Below, piece by piece: positions 7,939-14,761 of a DNA stretch of 32,711 nucleotides; the first letter of the stretch is position 1; every line of letters starts with the position of its first letter. Under the pieces are notes generated by a model. That model was not told the origin of the DNA and did not search any database. It saw only the letters and a program-made list of their open reading frames with translations. The position numbers were made by a program, and so were the translations under genes. Origin of the DNA: Verrucomicrobiota bacterium (GTDB lineage: Bacteria; Verrucomicrobiota; Verrucomicrobiia; Limisphaerales; Fontisphaeraceae); assembly GCA_037139415.1 (NCBI GenBank), contig JBAXGN010000082.1:1-32711 (forward strand), read 5' to 3'.

Positions 7939-7962
7939 GGGGACGGCATTTGGCCGTTCCCC
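7939..7962 (+). terminator. Possible hairpin terminator without a T-run
   Basis: GGGGACGGC (7939-7947) can pair with GCCGTTCCCC (7953-7962) with one bulged base and a loop of about five bases, immediately after the membrane protein stop. No uridine run follows, so this is only a weak candidate. Confidence 0.35.
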
Positions 7963-8069
7963 CCTCCTGACCGACCGGCTTCCTGCTGCAAACCCTTCGG
8001 ATTTGGCTTCGGCAGGTGCCGTCAAAGAGGTCGTCTTTGCACTAGACTATTCGGGCGGGGTTCGCAATA

Positions 8070-8097
8070 TTGGGCGCACAGCATGAAACAATATGGT
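8070..8097 (+). promoter_or_regulatory. Candidate promoter upstream of the large Tat-exported protein
   Basis: TTGGGC (8070-8075) and TATGGT (8092-8097) are spaced by 16 bases, ahead of the starts at 8114/8135. The match is moderate and unverified. The rest of the 196-base gap (7939-8134) shows nothing else I can name. Confidence 0.3.
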
Positions 8098-8134
8098 ATG
8101 CAATACGGTTTGAATGAATAACCACGCAACAGTT

Positions 8135-11017
8135 ATGAATACTGCCAACGATACCCTGACCCGTCGCCACTTCCTCCAGCTCGCCGCGCTGACGCCGCTG
8201 GCGGCCGCCCTGCCCGCCTATGTCTGCCGCGCCGCCGCCGCCGCCGATGCGCCGCTTTGCATCAGTGGGGTTTATCCGCACCTGGCGTTCTTTAACACAT
8301 ACGGGGAATGCGGCATCGGCGGGATTGTCCCCTGGGCTGGAAAGCTCTGGGCGATCACCTACCCGCCGCACCTGACCAAAGGCAGCACCGACAAACTCTA
8401 CGAGATTGATGAGCAGTTGAACCTGACCGCCCGGCCCGAGAGCGTCGGCGGCACCCACGCCTGCCGGTTGATTCACCGGGAGTCAAACCAGCTCATCATC
8501 GGCGTGTATTTCATTGATGCCAAGGGCAACGTTCGCGCCGCCGATTTAGAGAAGCTGACCGGCCGCATGACGGGTATCGCGCGGCATCTCACTGATCCGG
8601 CCAACCTCGTTTACATCTACGACATGGAGGGAGCCGTCTATGAGGTCAACGTCCACACGCTGGACGTGAAAAAATTGTTCGCCAAACCTGTCCCCGGCTG
8701 GCACGGCAAGGGGGCTTACAGCAGCCAGGGGCGGCTCGTCATCTCAAATAACGGGGAAAGCGCCGCCGGCAAGGCCCCGAAGGAATATCTCGCGGACTGG
8801 CCCGCCAACGACCCGGAAGCCGCCGGGTTGCTCGCCGAATATGACGGCAAGAGCTGGCGCATCATCGAGCGTCGGCAATTCACCGAGGTCACCGGCCCCG
8901 GCGGCATCAACGGCAACGCCAAAGACACCGACCCGATCTGGGCCACCGGTTGGGATAAACGCTCGGTGATCCTGAAGCTGCTTGATGGCGGCGTGTGGCA
9001 CACGTTCCGCATGCCCAAGGCCAGTCACGCGTTCGATCCGAAGCACGGCTGGTTCACCGAATGGCCGCGCATCCGCGAGGTCGGGCCGGGCACGGCGATC
9101 ATGACGATGCACGGGATGCTTTGGAATTTCCCGCTGAGTTTCTCGGCGGCGAACACGGCGGGCATCCGCGCGATCTGCTCGCACCTGCGCTATGTGACGG
9201 ATGTCTGCACGTGGAACAACCGGCTGGTGATTTCCTCCGATGACACCTCGATCATGGCGAACCCGATGGCGGGCATCTCGCAATCCAACATGTGGTTCCC
9301 ACCGCAGAACTCGCTGACGAATCGCGGTCCCCGCGCCGGTTGGGGCGGCCCCTGGATGGATGACGCGGTGAAAGCCGGCGAGCCGAGCGTGCCGTTCCTG
9401 GTCAACGGCTTCGACCGGCGCGTGCTGCATCTGGCCATCGGTTCCCGTTTCTCGACCGCCGTGGAAAAGACCGGCGCAACCCGCTGCACCGGCGCGTTGC
9501 CAATAACCGAACTGCCGACGGACCTGGCAAGTCTGGCGCGCGTGAGCGTCGGGCGCGGCACCATGAGCAAGCCGGCGGCGGGTTACAGCTTCACCGTCAA
9601 CCAGGAGGTGACGGTGTTCCTCGCCGTGGATAGCCGTCCCAAAGCGGCGCTGGACGCCGGTTGGGAGAAGACCACGCTGCAAGTGAAATGGGACAAGTCC
9701 AATGACGACGTGTACCGCAAGACCTTCCCCGCCGGTCGCGTGGAAATCCCGCCGCACCCGGCGGAGCATGCACCGGCCAGCTACGGCGTTCCGCACCTGG
9801 CGTTCCTCAAACCGCCGGGCGAGGCTGCGAAGCTCGAAGTGACCGAGCTGCCAAAGAACGGCGGCGCATTTATCCCCGCGCAGCCCGCCGCGCCCGCGCA
9901 ACCCGCCAGCAACCCCATGGAAATCACGTTCACGCTTGAAATTGACGCAGCCGGCAATGGCAAGTGGAGCGAATACCAGCGCATCACCGTCCCCAAGAGC
10001 GGCTACACCTACTTCATTTTCCCAGCCGACTTCAAAGCGCAATGGCTGCGATTGAAAGCCGACAAGGACTGCACGGTGACGGCCTACCTGCACCAGAGCG
10101 ACGCGGGGCACGATCCCAAGCAACCGGCGCTCTTCGCCGCGTTGGCGGACGTCAGCGAGCCGACGGCTTGCGGCGGCCTGCTGCGCCCCTCGGTGAACCA
10201 GAACCTGCTCTGGGCCGCAACGCTGATGGAACGCGATGCCGCCAAGGATCTCGGTGTCCTCGAAGTCAACGGCAAGCTCGCCTTTGCCCCGGCCACCGGC
10301 GAAGAAGCGCCGCAGGTCAAGGAGTTGGTCAAAGTGAATGAGGACGAGTTCACCGTGGATGACGCGTCGGTGGTGATGAAACTGGACGGCACGCGCTACC
10401 GGCTGCCCAAAGGCCCCGCGCAGTACGATCGTCCGTTCGCGACCGGTCGGCCACGGTGTACCCGCGAGGTGGAATCCGAACGCAACCTGATGAACGCGCA
10501 TGGCACGTTCTACGAAAAGCCGCGCACGCTTGGCTTACCGCTGATCAAACCCATCGCCAGCCACACCAAACAGATCATGGACTTCTGCACGTGGCGCGGC
10601 CTGTTGGTCATGAGCGGCACGCGCCCGGGCGCCGGTGCCGACGGCCAGTTCTTTGCCGGAGACGATAAGCGCGGCCTGTGGTTTGGCGCAGTGGACGATC
10701 TCTGGCAATTGGGCAAACCCATCGGCAAAGGCGGCCCGTGGTTGAAGACCGCCGTTAAGGCCGGTGCCTCATCCGATCCATACCTGATGACCGGGTACGA
10801 TCAAAAGACCCTCGAACTCTCGCACGACGCCAGCGAGCCGGTGGAGTTCCTGATCGAAGTGGATTTCGACCATCACCATTGGGTCCCGCTGACCACGCTG
10901 AAGGTACTGCCCGGCCAACCGCTGACGCACAAGTTCGAGGAAGGTTTCAGCGCCCACTGGGTCCGCCTGCGCGCCAGCAAAGCCTGCACGGCGAGCGCCG
11001 TCTTTACCTACGCGTAG
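8135..11017 (+). CDS. Large Tat-exported protein of unknown function, internally duplicated
   Basis: This 960-residue protein starts with a twin-arginine signal (TRRHFLQLAALTPLAAALPA). No catalytic motif is recognised. The first 330 residues look like a beta-propeller of short strands (GKLWAITYPP, NQLIIGVYFID, GRLVISNNGE). Two regions are clearly homologous. One, at about 270-440, contains VCTWNNRLVISSDD and GGPWMDDAVKAG. The other, at about 750-900, contains FCTWRGLLVMSG and GGPWLKTAVKAG. Each is followed by a beta-sandwich-like segment ending FKAQWLRLKADKDCTVTA or FSAHWVRLRASKACTASA. The ATG at 8135 is close to the Tat motif; 8114 is an alternative. A polysaccharide-related periplasmic role is a guess from neighbours only. 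Confidence 0.85.
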   Translation: MNTANDTLTRRHFLQLAALTPLAAALPAYVCRAAAAADAPLCISGVYPHLAFFNTYGECGIGGIVPWAGKLWAITYPPHLTKGSTDKLYEIDEQLNLTARPESVGGTHACRLIHRESNQLIIGVYFIDAKGNVRAADLEKLTGRMTGIARHLTDPANLVYIYDMEGAVYEVNVHTLDVKKLFAKPVPGWHGKGAYSSQGRLVISNNGESAAGKAPKEYLADWPANDPEAAGLLAEYDGKSWRIIERRQFTEVTGPGGINGNAKDTDPIWATGWDKRSVILKLLDGGVWHTFRMPKASHAFDPKHGWFTEWPRIREVGPGTAIMTMHGMLWNFPLSFSAANTAGIRAICSHLRYVTDVCTWNNRLVISSDDTSIMANPMAGISQSNMWFPPQNSLTNRGPRAGWGGPWMDDAVKAGEPSVPFLVNGFDRRVLHLAIGSRFSTAVEKTGATRCTGALPITELPTDLASLARVSVGRGTMSKPAAGYSFTVNQEVTVFLAVDSRPKAALDAGWEKTTLQVKWDKSNDDVYRKTFPAGRVEIPPHPAEHAPASYGVPHLAFLKPPGEAAKLEVTELPKNGGAFIPAQPAAPAQPASNPMEITFTLEIDAAGNGKWSEYQRITVPKSGYTYFIFPADFKAQWLRLKADKDCTVTAYLHQSDAGHDPKQPALFAALADVSEPTACGGLLRPSVNQNLLWAATLMERDAAKDLGVLEVNGKLAFAPATGEEAPQVKELVKVNEDEFTVDDASVVMKLDGTRYRLPKGPAQYDRPFATGRPRCTREVESERNLMNAHGTFYEKPRTLGLPLIKPIASHTKQIMDFCTWRGLLVMSGTRPGAGADGQFFAGDDKRGLWFGAVDDLWQLGKPIGKGGPWLKTAVKAGASSDPYLMTGYDQKTLELSHDASEPVEFLIEVDFDHHHWVPLTTLKVLPGQPLTHKFEEGFSAHWVRLRASKACTASAVFTYA

Positions 11018-11061
11018 GCACAGACCACCACCGGCAGACCACCTGTTGGTACGCAATAAGT

Positions 11062-11067
11062 AAGGAG
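11062..11067 (+). promoter_or_regulatory. Strong Shine-Dalgarno site for the GroEL-like mini-protein
   Basis: AAGGAG lies eight bases before the ATG at 11076 and fixes that start over an earlier in-frame codon at 11067. Most genes in this window lack such a clear site. Confidence 0.75.
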
Positions 11068-11075
11068 TGAGAACG

Positions 11076-11594
11076 ATGGGATTATTCGACATTTTCAAGC
11101 GGAAGACGCCTGGCACCCCGCCGCGCATCGGTACGCAACAGACGTCCGACAATCAACCGATCATTAAGAGCGCAAGGGATGCCAAGGCGTTTTTCCTGGG
11201 AGCCACCAAGGATGAGCGGCTGGCTCAATTTCTTGTGGCGGTTGCCGAAAAAGTGGGGCGCGATGGTTACCTCGTGGTGGAACCCGGTGGCGACGGTCAA
11301 CCTTACTCGGCAGAATATCCAAACGATGAACAATGCTCCGCTGGAAATCGCGGAGTTAGCCAAAAAGAGTGCCAAACGGAGTATCAGCGTCTGCGACAAC
11401 AACTGGCCATGGCTCAATCCGATGCTGAACGCGATGCGATTGACCGACAGATCGCCGAGTTGGTGTGGGGAATTGGCACGATCCGGGTAAACGTCAGCAC
11501 TACCCAGGAATTTGAGCGACAGCGCGGCCTGATCCTCGAGACGTGGCAGCAGTTCAAAGTCATCGTAAGAAGCACCCATGATTCAAACTCCTAA
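11076..11594 (+). CDS. GroEL intermediate-domain-like mini-protein
   Basis: This 172-residue protein starts MGLFDIFKRK. Two segments resemble chaperonin GroEL. Residues 46-71 (ending VAEKVGRDGYLVVEPG) match the GroEL stretch around 155-185 (MDKVGKEGVITVEDG). Residues 103-150, with YQRLRQQL, SDAERDAIDRQIAEL and GIGTIRVNVSTTQEFE, match the GroEL stretch around 345-390 (IRQQIEEATSDYDREKL, GGVAVIKVGAATEVE). The equatorial ATPase domain with its GDGTTT motif and nearly all of the apical substrate-binding domain are absent. A short linker (about 72-100) replaces the apical part. It cannot form a normal ATP-driven ring. It might bind a chaperonin or have a new role (inference). It lies alone between the Tat-exported protein and the sigma cassette. 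Confidence 0.72.
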   Translation: MGLFDIFKRKTPGTPPRIGTQQTSDNQPIIKSARDAKAFFLGATKDERLAQFLVAVAEKVGRDGYLVVEPGGDGQPYSAEYPNDEQCSAGNRGVSQKECQTEYQRLRQQLAMAQSDAERDAIDRQIAELVWGIGTIRVNVSTTQEFERQRGLILETWQQFKVIVRSTHDSNS

Positions 11595-11649
11595 CGCCAA
11601 GCTTCGATCTTCTTTTGTTATTTCGCGGCCCCATTTTTTCGGCCTATTT

Positions 11650-11758
11650 CCCTCTGAAATATTTTGCAAACTTTCCCCGTTTCCCATTCGCGCCCATTGG
11701 CGTGATTCGCGGGCAGACTTCCGTTCTTCATTCGCGCAATCCGCGGTTAAACTCTCCT
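11650..11758. repeat. GCGAAT-type short dispersed repeat region
   Basis: Within the 220-base gap between the GroEL-like gene and the sigma gene, the minus strand reads as spaced CGCGAAT units, for example around 11685-11715 and 11728-11745. This resembles the dispersed GCGAAT-type repeats seen between genes in related bacteria (from memory). No coding potential is seen. Confidence 0.4.
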
Positions 11759-11786
11759 GTAACCATTGGCATTTCAGCGGCGTTAC
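11759..11786 (+). promoter_or_regulatory. Predicted ECF-sigma promoter of the sigma operon
   Basis: GTAACC (11759-11764), 12 bases, then GCGGCGTTAC (11777-11786). The same arrangement with the same spacing occurs at 13119-13146 upstream of the secreted-protein gene. Counting GTAACC as the -35 and CGTTA as the -10 gives a 16-base spacer, normal for ECF promoters, and suggests autoregulation. GTAAC/GTTAC is also an inverted repeat and could instead be an operator. A sigma70-like pair TTGGCA (11766-11771)/TATTAT (11790-11795) overlaps it. Confidence 0.68.
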
Positions 11787-11814
11787 CTCTATTATGTGCG
11801 GAAGAAAATAATGC

Positions 11815-12411
11815 ATGGACACGGCAACTTTCGATTTGAAAGCCTGCCTCGATCGGGTGCGGCGGCAGAATCAGGATGCTGCCGGTGCCTTGGTCGCGCA
11901 TTTGTTTCCCCTCGTGAAGCGCATCGTACATTCCCACCTGCCGGTCCGGCTGGACGAGGCGGATTTGACGCAAGAGGTGTTCATCAAGCTGTTTGCCCGA
12001 TTGGAGCAATACCAGGAACGCGACGGCATCCCCTTCGAACACTGGGTGGCCCGCCTGGCGGTGCGCACCTGCCTGGACAGCCTGCGTGCCGAGAAACGGC
12101 GGCCCGAATTGCGCTGGGCCGATCTCGAACCGGAGGAAACCGCATGGCTCGATTACCTGGTATCAGCCACCGAAGCGCCGCCCGACGCGTCCCCGGCATC
12201 CGCCCGGGAAATCCTGGAGAAATTACTGGCGCAGTTGCCGGTCAACGACCGCCTCGTCATCCATTGGATGGACCTCGAAGAAAAGACGGTCAAGGAAATC
12301 AGCCAGTTGACCGGGTGGAGTGGGACGCTGGTAAAAGTGCGGGTTTTTCGCGCGCGGCAACGTCTGAAGAAGCTGGCCGCGAGTTACAAGCAAAAGGCAA
12401 AATATGAATGA
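11815..12411 (+). CDS. RNA polymerase ECF-type sigma factor
   Basis: This 198-residue protein has sigma region 2 at about 25-100: LVAHLFPLVKRIVHSHLPVR, then DLTQEVFIKLFARLEQYQ and a WVARLAVRTCLDSLR helix. After an acidic linker comes region 4 at about 140-190: LLAQLPVNDRLVIHWMDLEE, then VKEISQLTGWSGTLVKVRVF as the helix-turn-helix. There is no region 1 or 3, as expected of ECF factors. GGAAG lies about ten bases before the ATG at 11815. The stop codon overlaps the start of the next gene by eight bases, so the three-gene cassette (11815-13104) is one operon. The shared motif upstream suggests it controls its own operon and the gene at 13201. Confidence 0.93.
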   Translation: MDTATFDLKACLDRVRRQNQDAAGALVAHLFPLVKRIVHSHLPVRLDEADLTQEVFIKLFARLEQYQERDGIPFEHWVARLAVRTCLDSLRAEKRRPELRWADLEPEETAWLDYLVSATEAPPDASPASAREILEKLLAQLPVNDRLVIHWMDLEEKTVKEISQLTGWSGTLVKVRVFRARQRLKKLAASYKQKAKYE

Positions 12412-12697
12412 ATTTGAACAACGCTGGCAGGAATGCGCCCGGCAGAGCCGGAAAGCCACAGCGGCGGAACCGGCCCCTATGCCGGGCTTCGCGGCCACGG
12501 TATGGGCGCAAAGTCGCCGTGCTGAGCCAACCACCCCACCGGCGGCGGTCTGGCTGCGGTTCGCCTTGCGTGCCTTGGCGGCGGTGAGCGTATTGGCCCT
12601 TGTTTGTCTCACCTTGGAAATCGTCAACCCGGAAAACAGCAGCGGCCTCGTGCCGCATGTGGAGGACACCGTGACCGAACTGTTCTGGATGTTATGA
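12404..12697 (+). CDS. Small anti-sigma-like membrane protein
   Basis: This 97-residue protein has a cytoplasmic N-terminus (MNEFEQRWQECARQSRK, then PMPGFAATVWAQSR). One transmembrane helix follows (WLRFALRALAAVSVLALVCL), then a short periplasmic tail rich in acidic residues. Its position, overlapping the ECF sigma gene by eight bases, and its topology suggest an anti-sigma factor. No HxxxCxxC zinc anti-sigma motif is present, so the assignment rests on context. Its last bases overlap the next gene by ATGA. Confidence 0.72.
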   Translation: MNEFEQRWQECARQSRKATAAEPAPMPGFAATVWAQSRRAEPTTPPAAVWLRFALRALAAVSVLALVCLTLEIVNPENSSGLVPHVEDTVTELFWML

Positions 12698-13104
12698 AAA
12701 TTTCGTATTCATGGAAAGTGACGGGCGCATTGGCGGCGCTGATTCTGCTTAGCGTGGTGGTCGGCGTGTTTCTGGGCATTCGCCTGGCTCGCCTTAAACA
12801 GGCCCAGGCTTCCAACCCCGCCCGGTGGAATGAAACCGTCATGAAATCACTGGATCAAAAGCTCAAGCCCACCCCCGAGCAGCGCCGCCAGTTCCAGACC
12901 GACATTGACACGGCGGTGGATGAACTGAAACGCATCCGGGAAGAGACCATCCAGCGCAGCACCAAGGTCATCGGCAAGCTGGTGGCCGATGTGGATCAGC
13001 GGCTCACCCCGGAACAAAAGGCCGCGTTTGAATCCATGAAACCAAAGGCGCAGGACTTGAATTCGCTGGATGTGCTGAAGGTGGAACCACGCAAGAAACC
13101 GTAA
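12694..13104 (+). CDS. Membrane-anchored CpxP/Spy-like periplasmic protein
   Basis: This 136-residue protein has an N-terminal signal anchor (WKVTGALAALILLSVVVGVF). A long, charged helical domain follows. It carries two copies of an LTPEQ-like motif, KPTPEQRRQFQTDID near 53-67 and RLTPEQKAAFESM near 105-118. This is the helical hairpin pattern of CpxP/Spy/CnrX-type proteins, which sense or buffer envelope stress. It starts at an ATGA overlap with the anti-sigma-like gene, as expected of a sensor in an ECF system (inference). The first in-frame codon upstream is a TTG deep in the previous gene and is not used. Confidence 0.75.
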   Translation: MKISYSWKVTGALAALILLSVVVGVFLGIRLARLKQAQASNPARWNETVMKSLDQKLKPTPEQRRQFQTDIDTAVDELKRIREETIQRSTKVIGKLVADVDQRLTPEQKAAFESMKPKAQDLNSLDVLKVEPRKKP

Positions 13105-13118
13105 ACGATCTTTCCAGT

Positions 13119-13146
13119 GTAACCTGGATGGTTGGTGCGGCGTTAC
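13119..13146 (+). promoter_or_regulatory. Second copy of the predicted ECF-sigma promoter
   Basis: GTAACC (13119-13124), 12 bases, then GCGGCGTTAC (13137-13146): identical in both blocks and spacing to the site at 11759-11786, while the 12 bases between differ. It lies 54 bases before the ATG at 13201. Confidence 0.68.
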
Positions 13147-13200
13147 TTGTCTCAGAGCCGCATGAACCGGCCGAAAACTTGAACTGAAATTAATTTATAT

Positions 13201-13806
13201 ATGAAAAACAAAATGACCGTTACCCTCGTACTCCTGGCCGCCGGCTTATCGCTGGCCCAGGCACAATCCAGTGCCTCGCGCGAAGAAAGCCTGAAGGCGG
13301 CCTTCGCCCTAAGCGCTGACCTCAGCCAGATGCTGAATACGCCCATCCCCACCGACCCGGATGTGAAACGCCCGGTGGCGGTGCGCGAAGGCGAGCGGGG
13401 CGCGCTGGCGATGCCGGAATGTAAACTGACACCCGAAACCTTGGCCAAGGTGGGCAAGGACGTGGTGCCGGTCGGCCAGCTTTGGCTGCGGAAGGTGACG
13501 TTGCAGAGTGAGGGCAGGGCCATCCGGGACACCAAACTTCAGGTGGTTGAAATTGCCACCGGCCAACAAACGGCCTCAGTCTCGCTCCATGCCTTGGCAG
13601 TGCAAAAAAATGCCGATGGTAAACTTCAGTTGCTGATCTTCGGCAAGGATAAGGAACCGATCTTAACCGTGCCGCTCAAGGAAATCTCCACCAAGCAGGA
13701 GAGCCCCATCGAAATGACCGGCACCCAGCAGGGCGACGGTGCTGAACTCACGCTCAAGATTGTCGGGAAGTACGAAGCCAGCTTTTCAGTGGGTTCTTCA
13801 GAATAA
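13201..13806 (+). CDS. Secreted protein of unknown function, likely ECF target
   Basis: This 201-residue protein has a clear signal peptide, MKNKMTVTLVLLAAGLSLAQ, with cleavage likely after AQA. The mature part is mixed, with a helical start (SASREESLKAAFALSADLSQ) and later beta strands (GQLWLRKVTLQSEG, TKLQVVEIATGQ, KLQLLIFGKDKEPILTVPL). I recognise no family or catalytic motif. No Shine-Dalgarno site precedes the ATG at 13201; an ATG at 13213 is possible. The upstream copy of the sigma operon motif suggests it is an output of that ECF system, perhaps an envelope protein. Confidence 0.78.
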   Translation: MKNKMTVTLVLLAAGLSLAQAQSSASREESLKAAFALSADLSQMLNTPIPTDPDVKRPVAVREGERGALAMPECKLTPETLAKVGKDVVPVGQLWLRKVTLQSEGRAIRDTKLQVVEIATGQQTASVSLHALAVQKNADGKLQLLIFGKDKEPILTVPLKEISTKQESPIEMTGTQQGDGAELTLKIVGKYEASFSVGSSE

Positions 13807-13808
13807 TG

Positions 13809-13858
13809 ACCGATCCGAAGTCCGAACGCCGAACTGAAACCCAAATTTAGGCAGAAAC
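13809..13858. repeat. CCGAA array leading into a dispersed repeat
   Basis: CGATCCGAAGTCCGAACGCC and the following CGAACTGAAACCC repeat the CCGAA pattern seen at 2861-2932. The run continues into GCAGAAACATGGCGGGTAAA, which has a related copy near 17200-17220 on the other strand. Confidence 0.5.
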
Positions 13859-13900
13859 ATGGCGGGTAAAAGATGTCCTATTTTTTACCTGCCATCTTTT
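13859..13900. terminator. Bidirectional hairpin terminator
   Basis: ATGGCGGGTAAAA (13859-13871) pairs with TTTTACCTGCCAT (13883-13895) with one G-T pair. It is followed by CTTTTTG on the plus strand. The hairpin lies between the convergent secreted-protein and AraC genes and contains the AraC stop codon, so it could end both transcripts. Confidence 0.6.
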
Positions 13901-14672
13901 TGCCAGTCCTGTCACTGCAACCTGATTCCATTGGCGCATGACGGCGGCGGTAATGCTGCGGGGCGATGCCCATGATGCGCTGAAAGAGCCGGGAAAAATG
14001 GCTGTGATCGTAAAACCCCGTCGCGAGGGCGATGTCGGTGCATTTCCGATCGGTACCGGTCAGCAACCGGCAGGCGGCGTTGACTCGTACACGCAATAGA
14101 TATTCGCGTGGTGACGTGCCGAACAGCCGGTGGAACACCCGTTCGAACTGGCTGCGGGATAGCCCGGCAATCGCGGCCAGCTTCGGGGTGGTCAGCGGCT
14201 CCGCAAAATCCTGGTGCATCCGTTGCACGGCTTTGGTCAGTGGCCCGAATTTCCGCGGCGGCGTTCGCAATCCCTCCACCTCCCGATGTATGCCCGCCAC
14301 GCCAATAATGCGCTGACGGTTATCCCGCACCGGTACTTTGCTGTAAATCACGAGGTGGTCCGGACCGACCTCCTCCGGGGCGAGCGTCAGGGCGTTGATA
14401 ATGGGCTCCCCGGTTTCCATCACCTTTCGGTCTTGCGCCACATACACGGCGGCCCGTTGCGGCGACCAGAAGTCATAATCTGTTTTGCCCAGCGTCTCGG
14501 CCTCGGAGCCCACCCGGCAATATTCGCACGCCCGCCGGTTCTGCATCACGAACCGGCCCTGCCGGTCCTTCATGAAAAACGCCACGTCCGGCAGCAGTTC
14601 CAGCAGTTGTTGAAACACCTGGGAACTGCCGATGCGCCGTAAAAAGTTCGTTTTAAAACGTTCGGGATTCAT
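13878..14672 (-). CDS. PAS domain-containing AraC family transcriptional regulator
   Basis: This 264-residue protein has an N-terminal PAS domain at about 18-135: LLPDVAFFMKDRQGRFVMQN, then LGKTDYDFWSP and RIIGVAGIHREVEGL. The C-terminal AraC-type double helix-turn-helix is at about 160-245: TTPKLAAIAGLSRSQFERVF, then GTSPREYLLRVRVNAACRLL and the signature GFYDHSHFSRLFQRIMGIAP. The ATG at 14672 is preferred; an earlier TTG would add twelve poorly supported residues. It is divergent from the oxidoreductase-isomerase pair across 89 bases, the usual position for a local regulator, so it probably senses a metabolite and controls those genes (inference). The last residues (KKMAGKK) come from a dispersed repeat. 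Confidence 0.92.
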   Translation of the reverse strand: MNPERFKTNFLRRIGSSQVFQQLLELLPDVAFFMKDRQGRFVMQNRRACEYCRVGSEAETLGKTDYDFWSPQRAAVYVAQDRKVMETGEPIINALTLAPEEVGPDHLVIYSKVPVRDNRQRIIGVAGIHREVEGLRTPPRKFGPLTKAVQRMHQDFAEPLTTPKLAAIAGLSRSQFERVFHRLFGTSPREYLLRVRVNAACRLLTGTDRKCTDIALATGFYDHSHFSRLFQRIMGIAPQHYRRRHAPMESGCSDRTGKKMAGKK

Positions 14673-14761
14673 GCGCGAAAAATACACCAAAACAGCACAC
14701 ACTTGCAAGCGGGAAACGCCGGTTTTGGGTAACCATACCGGGAAGTACAGACATTAAATTT

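Noticed and set aside
8744-10501. Minus-strand open frame of 585 codons
   Set aside because: It is complementary to the Tat-exported protein, whose signal peptide and internal homology prove the plus strand; the antisense product is rich in Arg, His and Gly without motifs.
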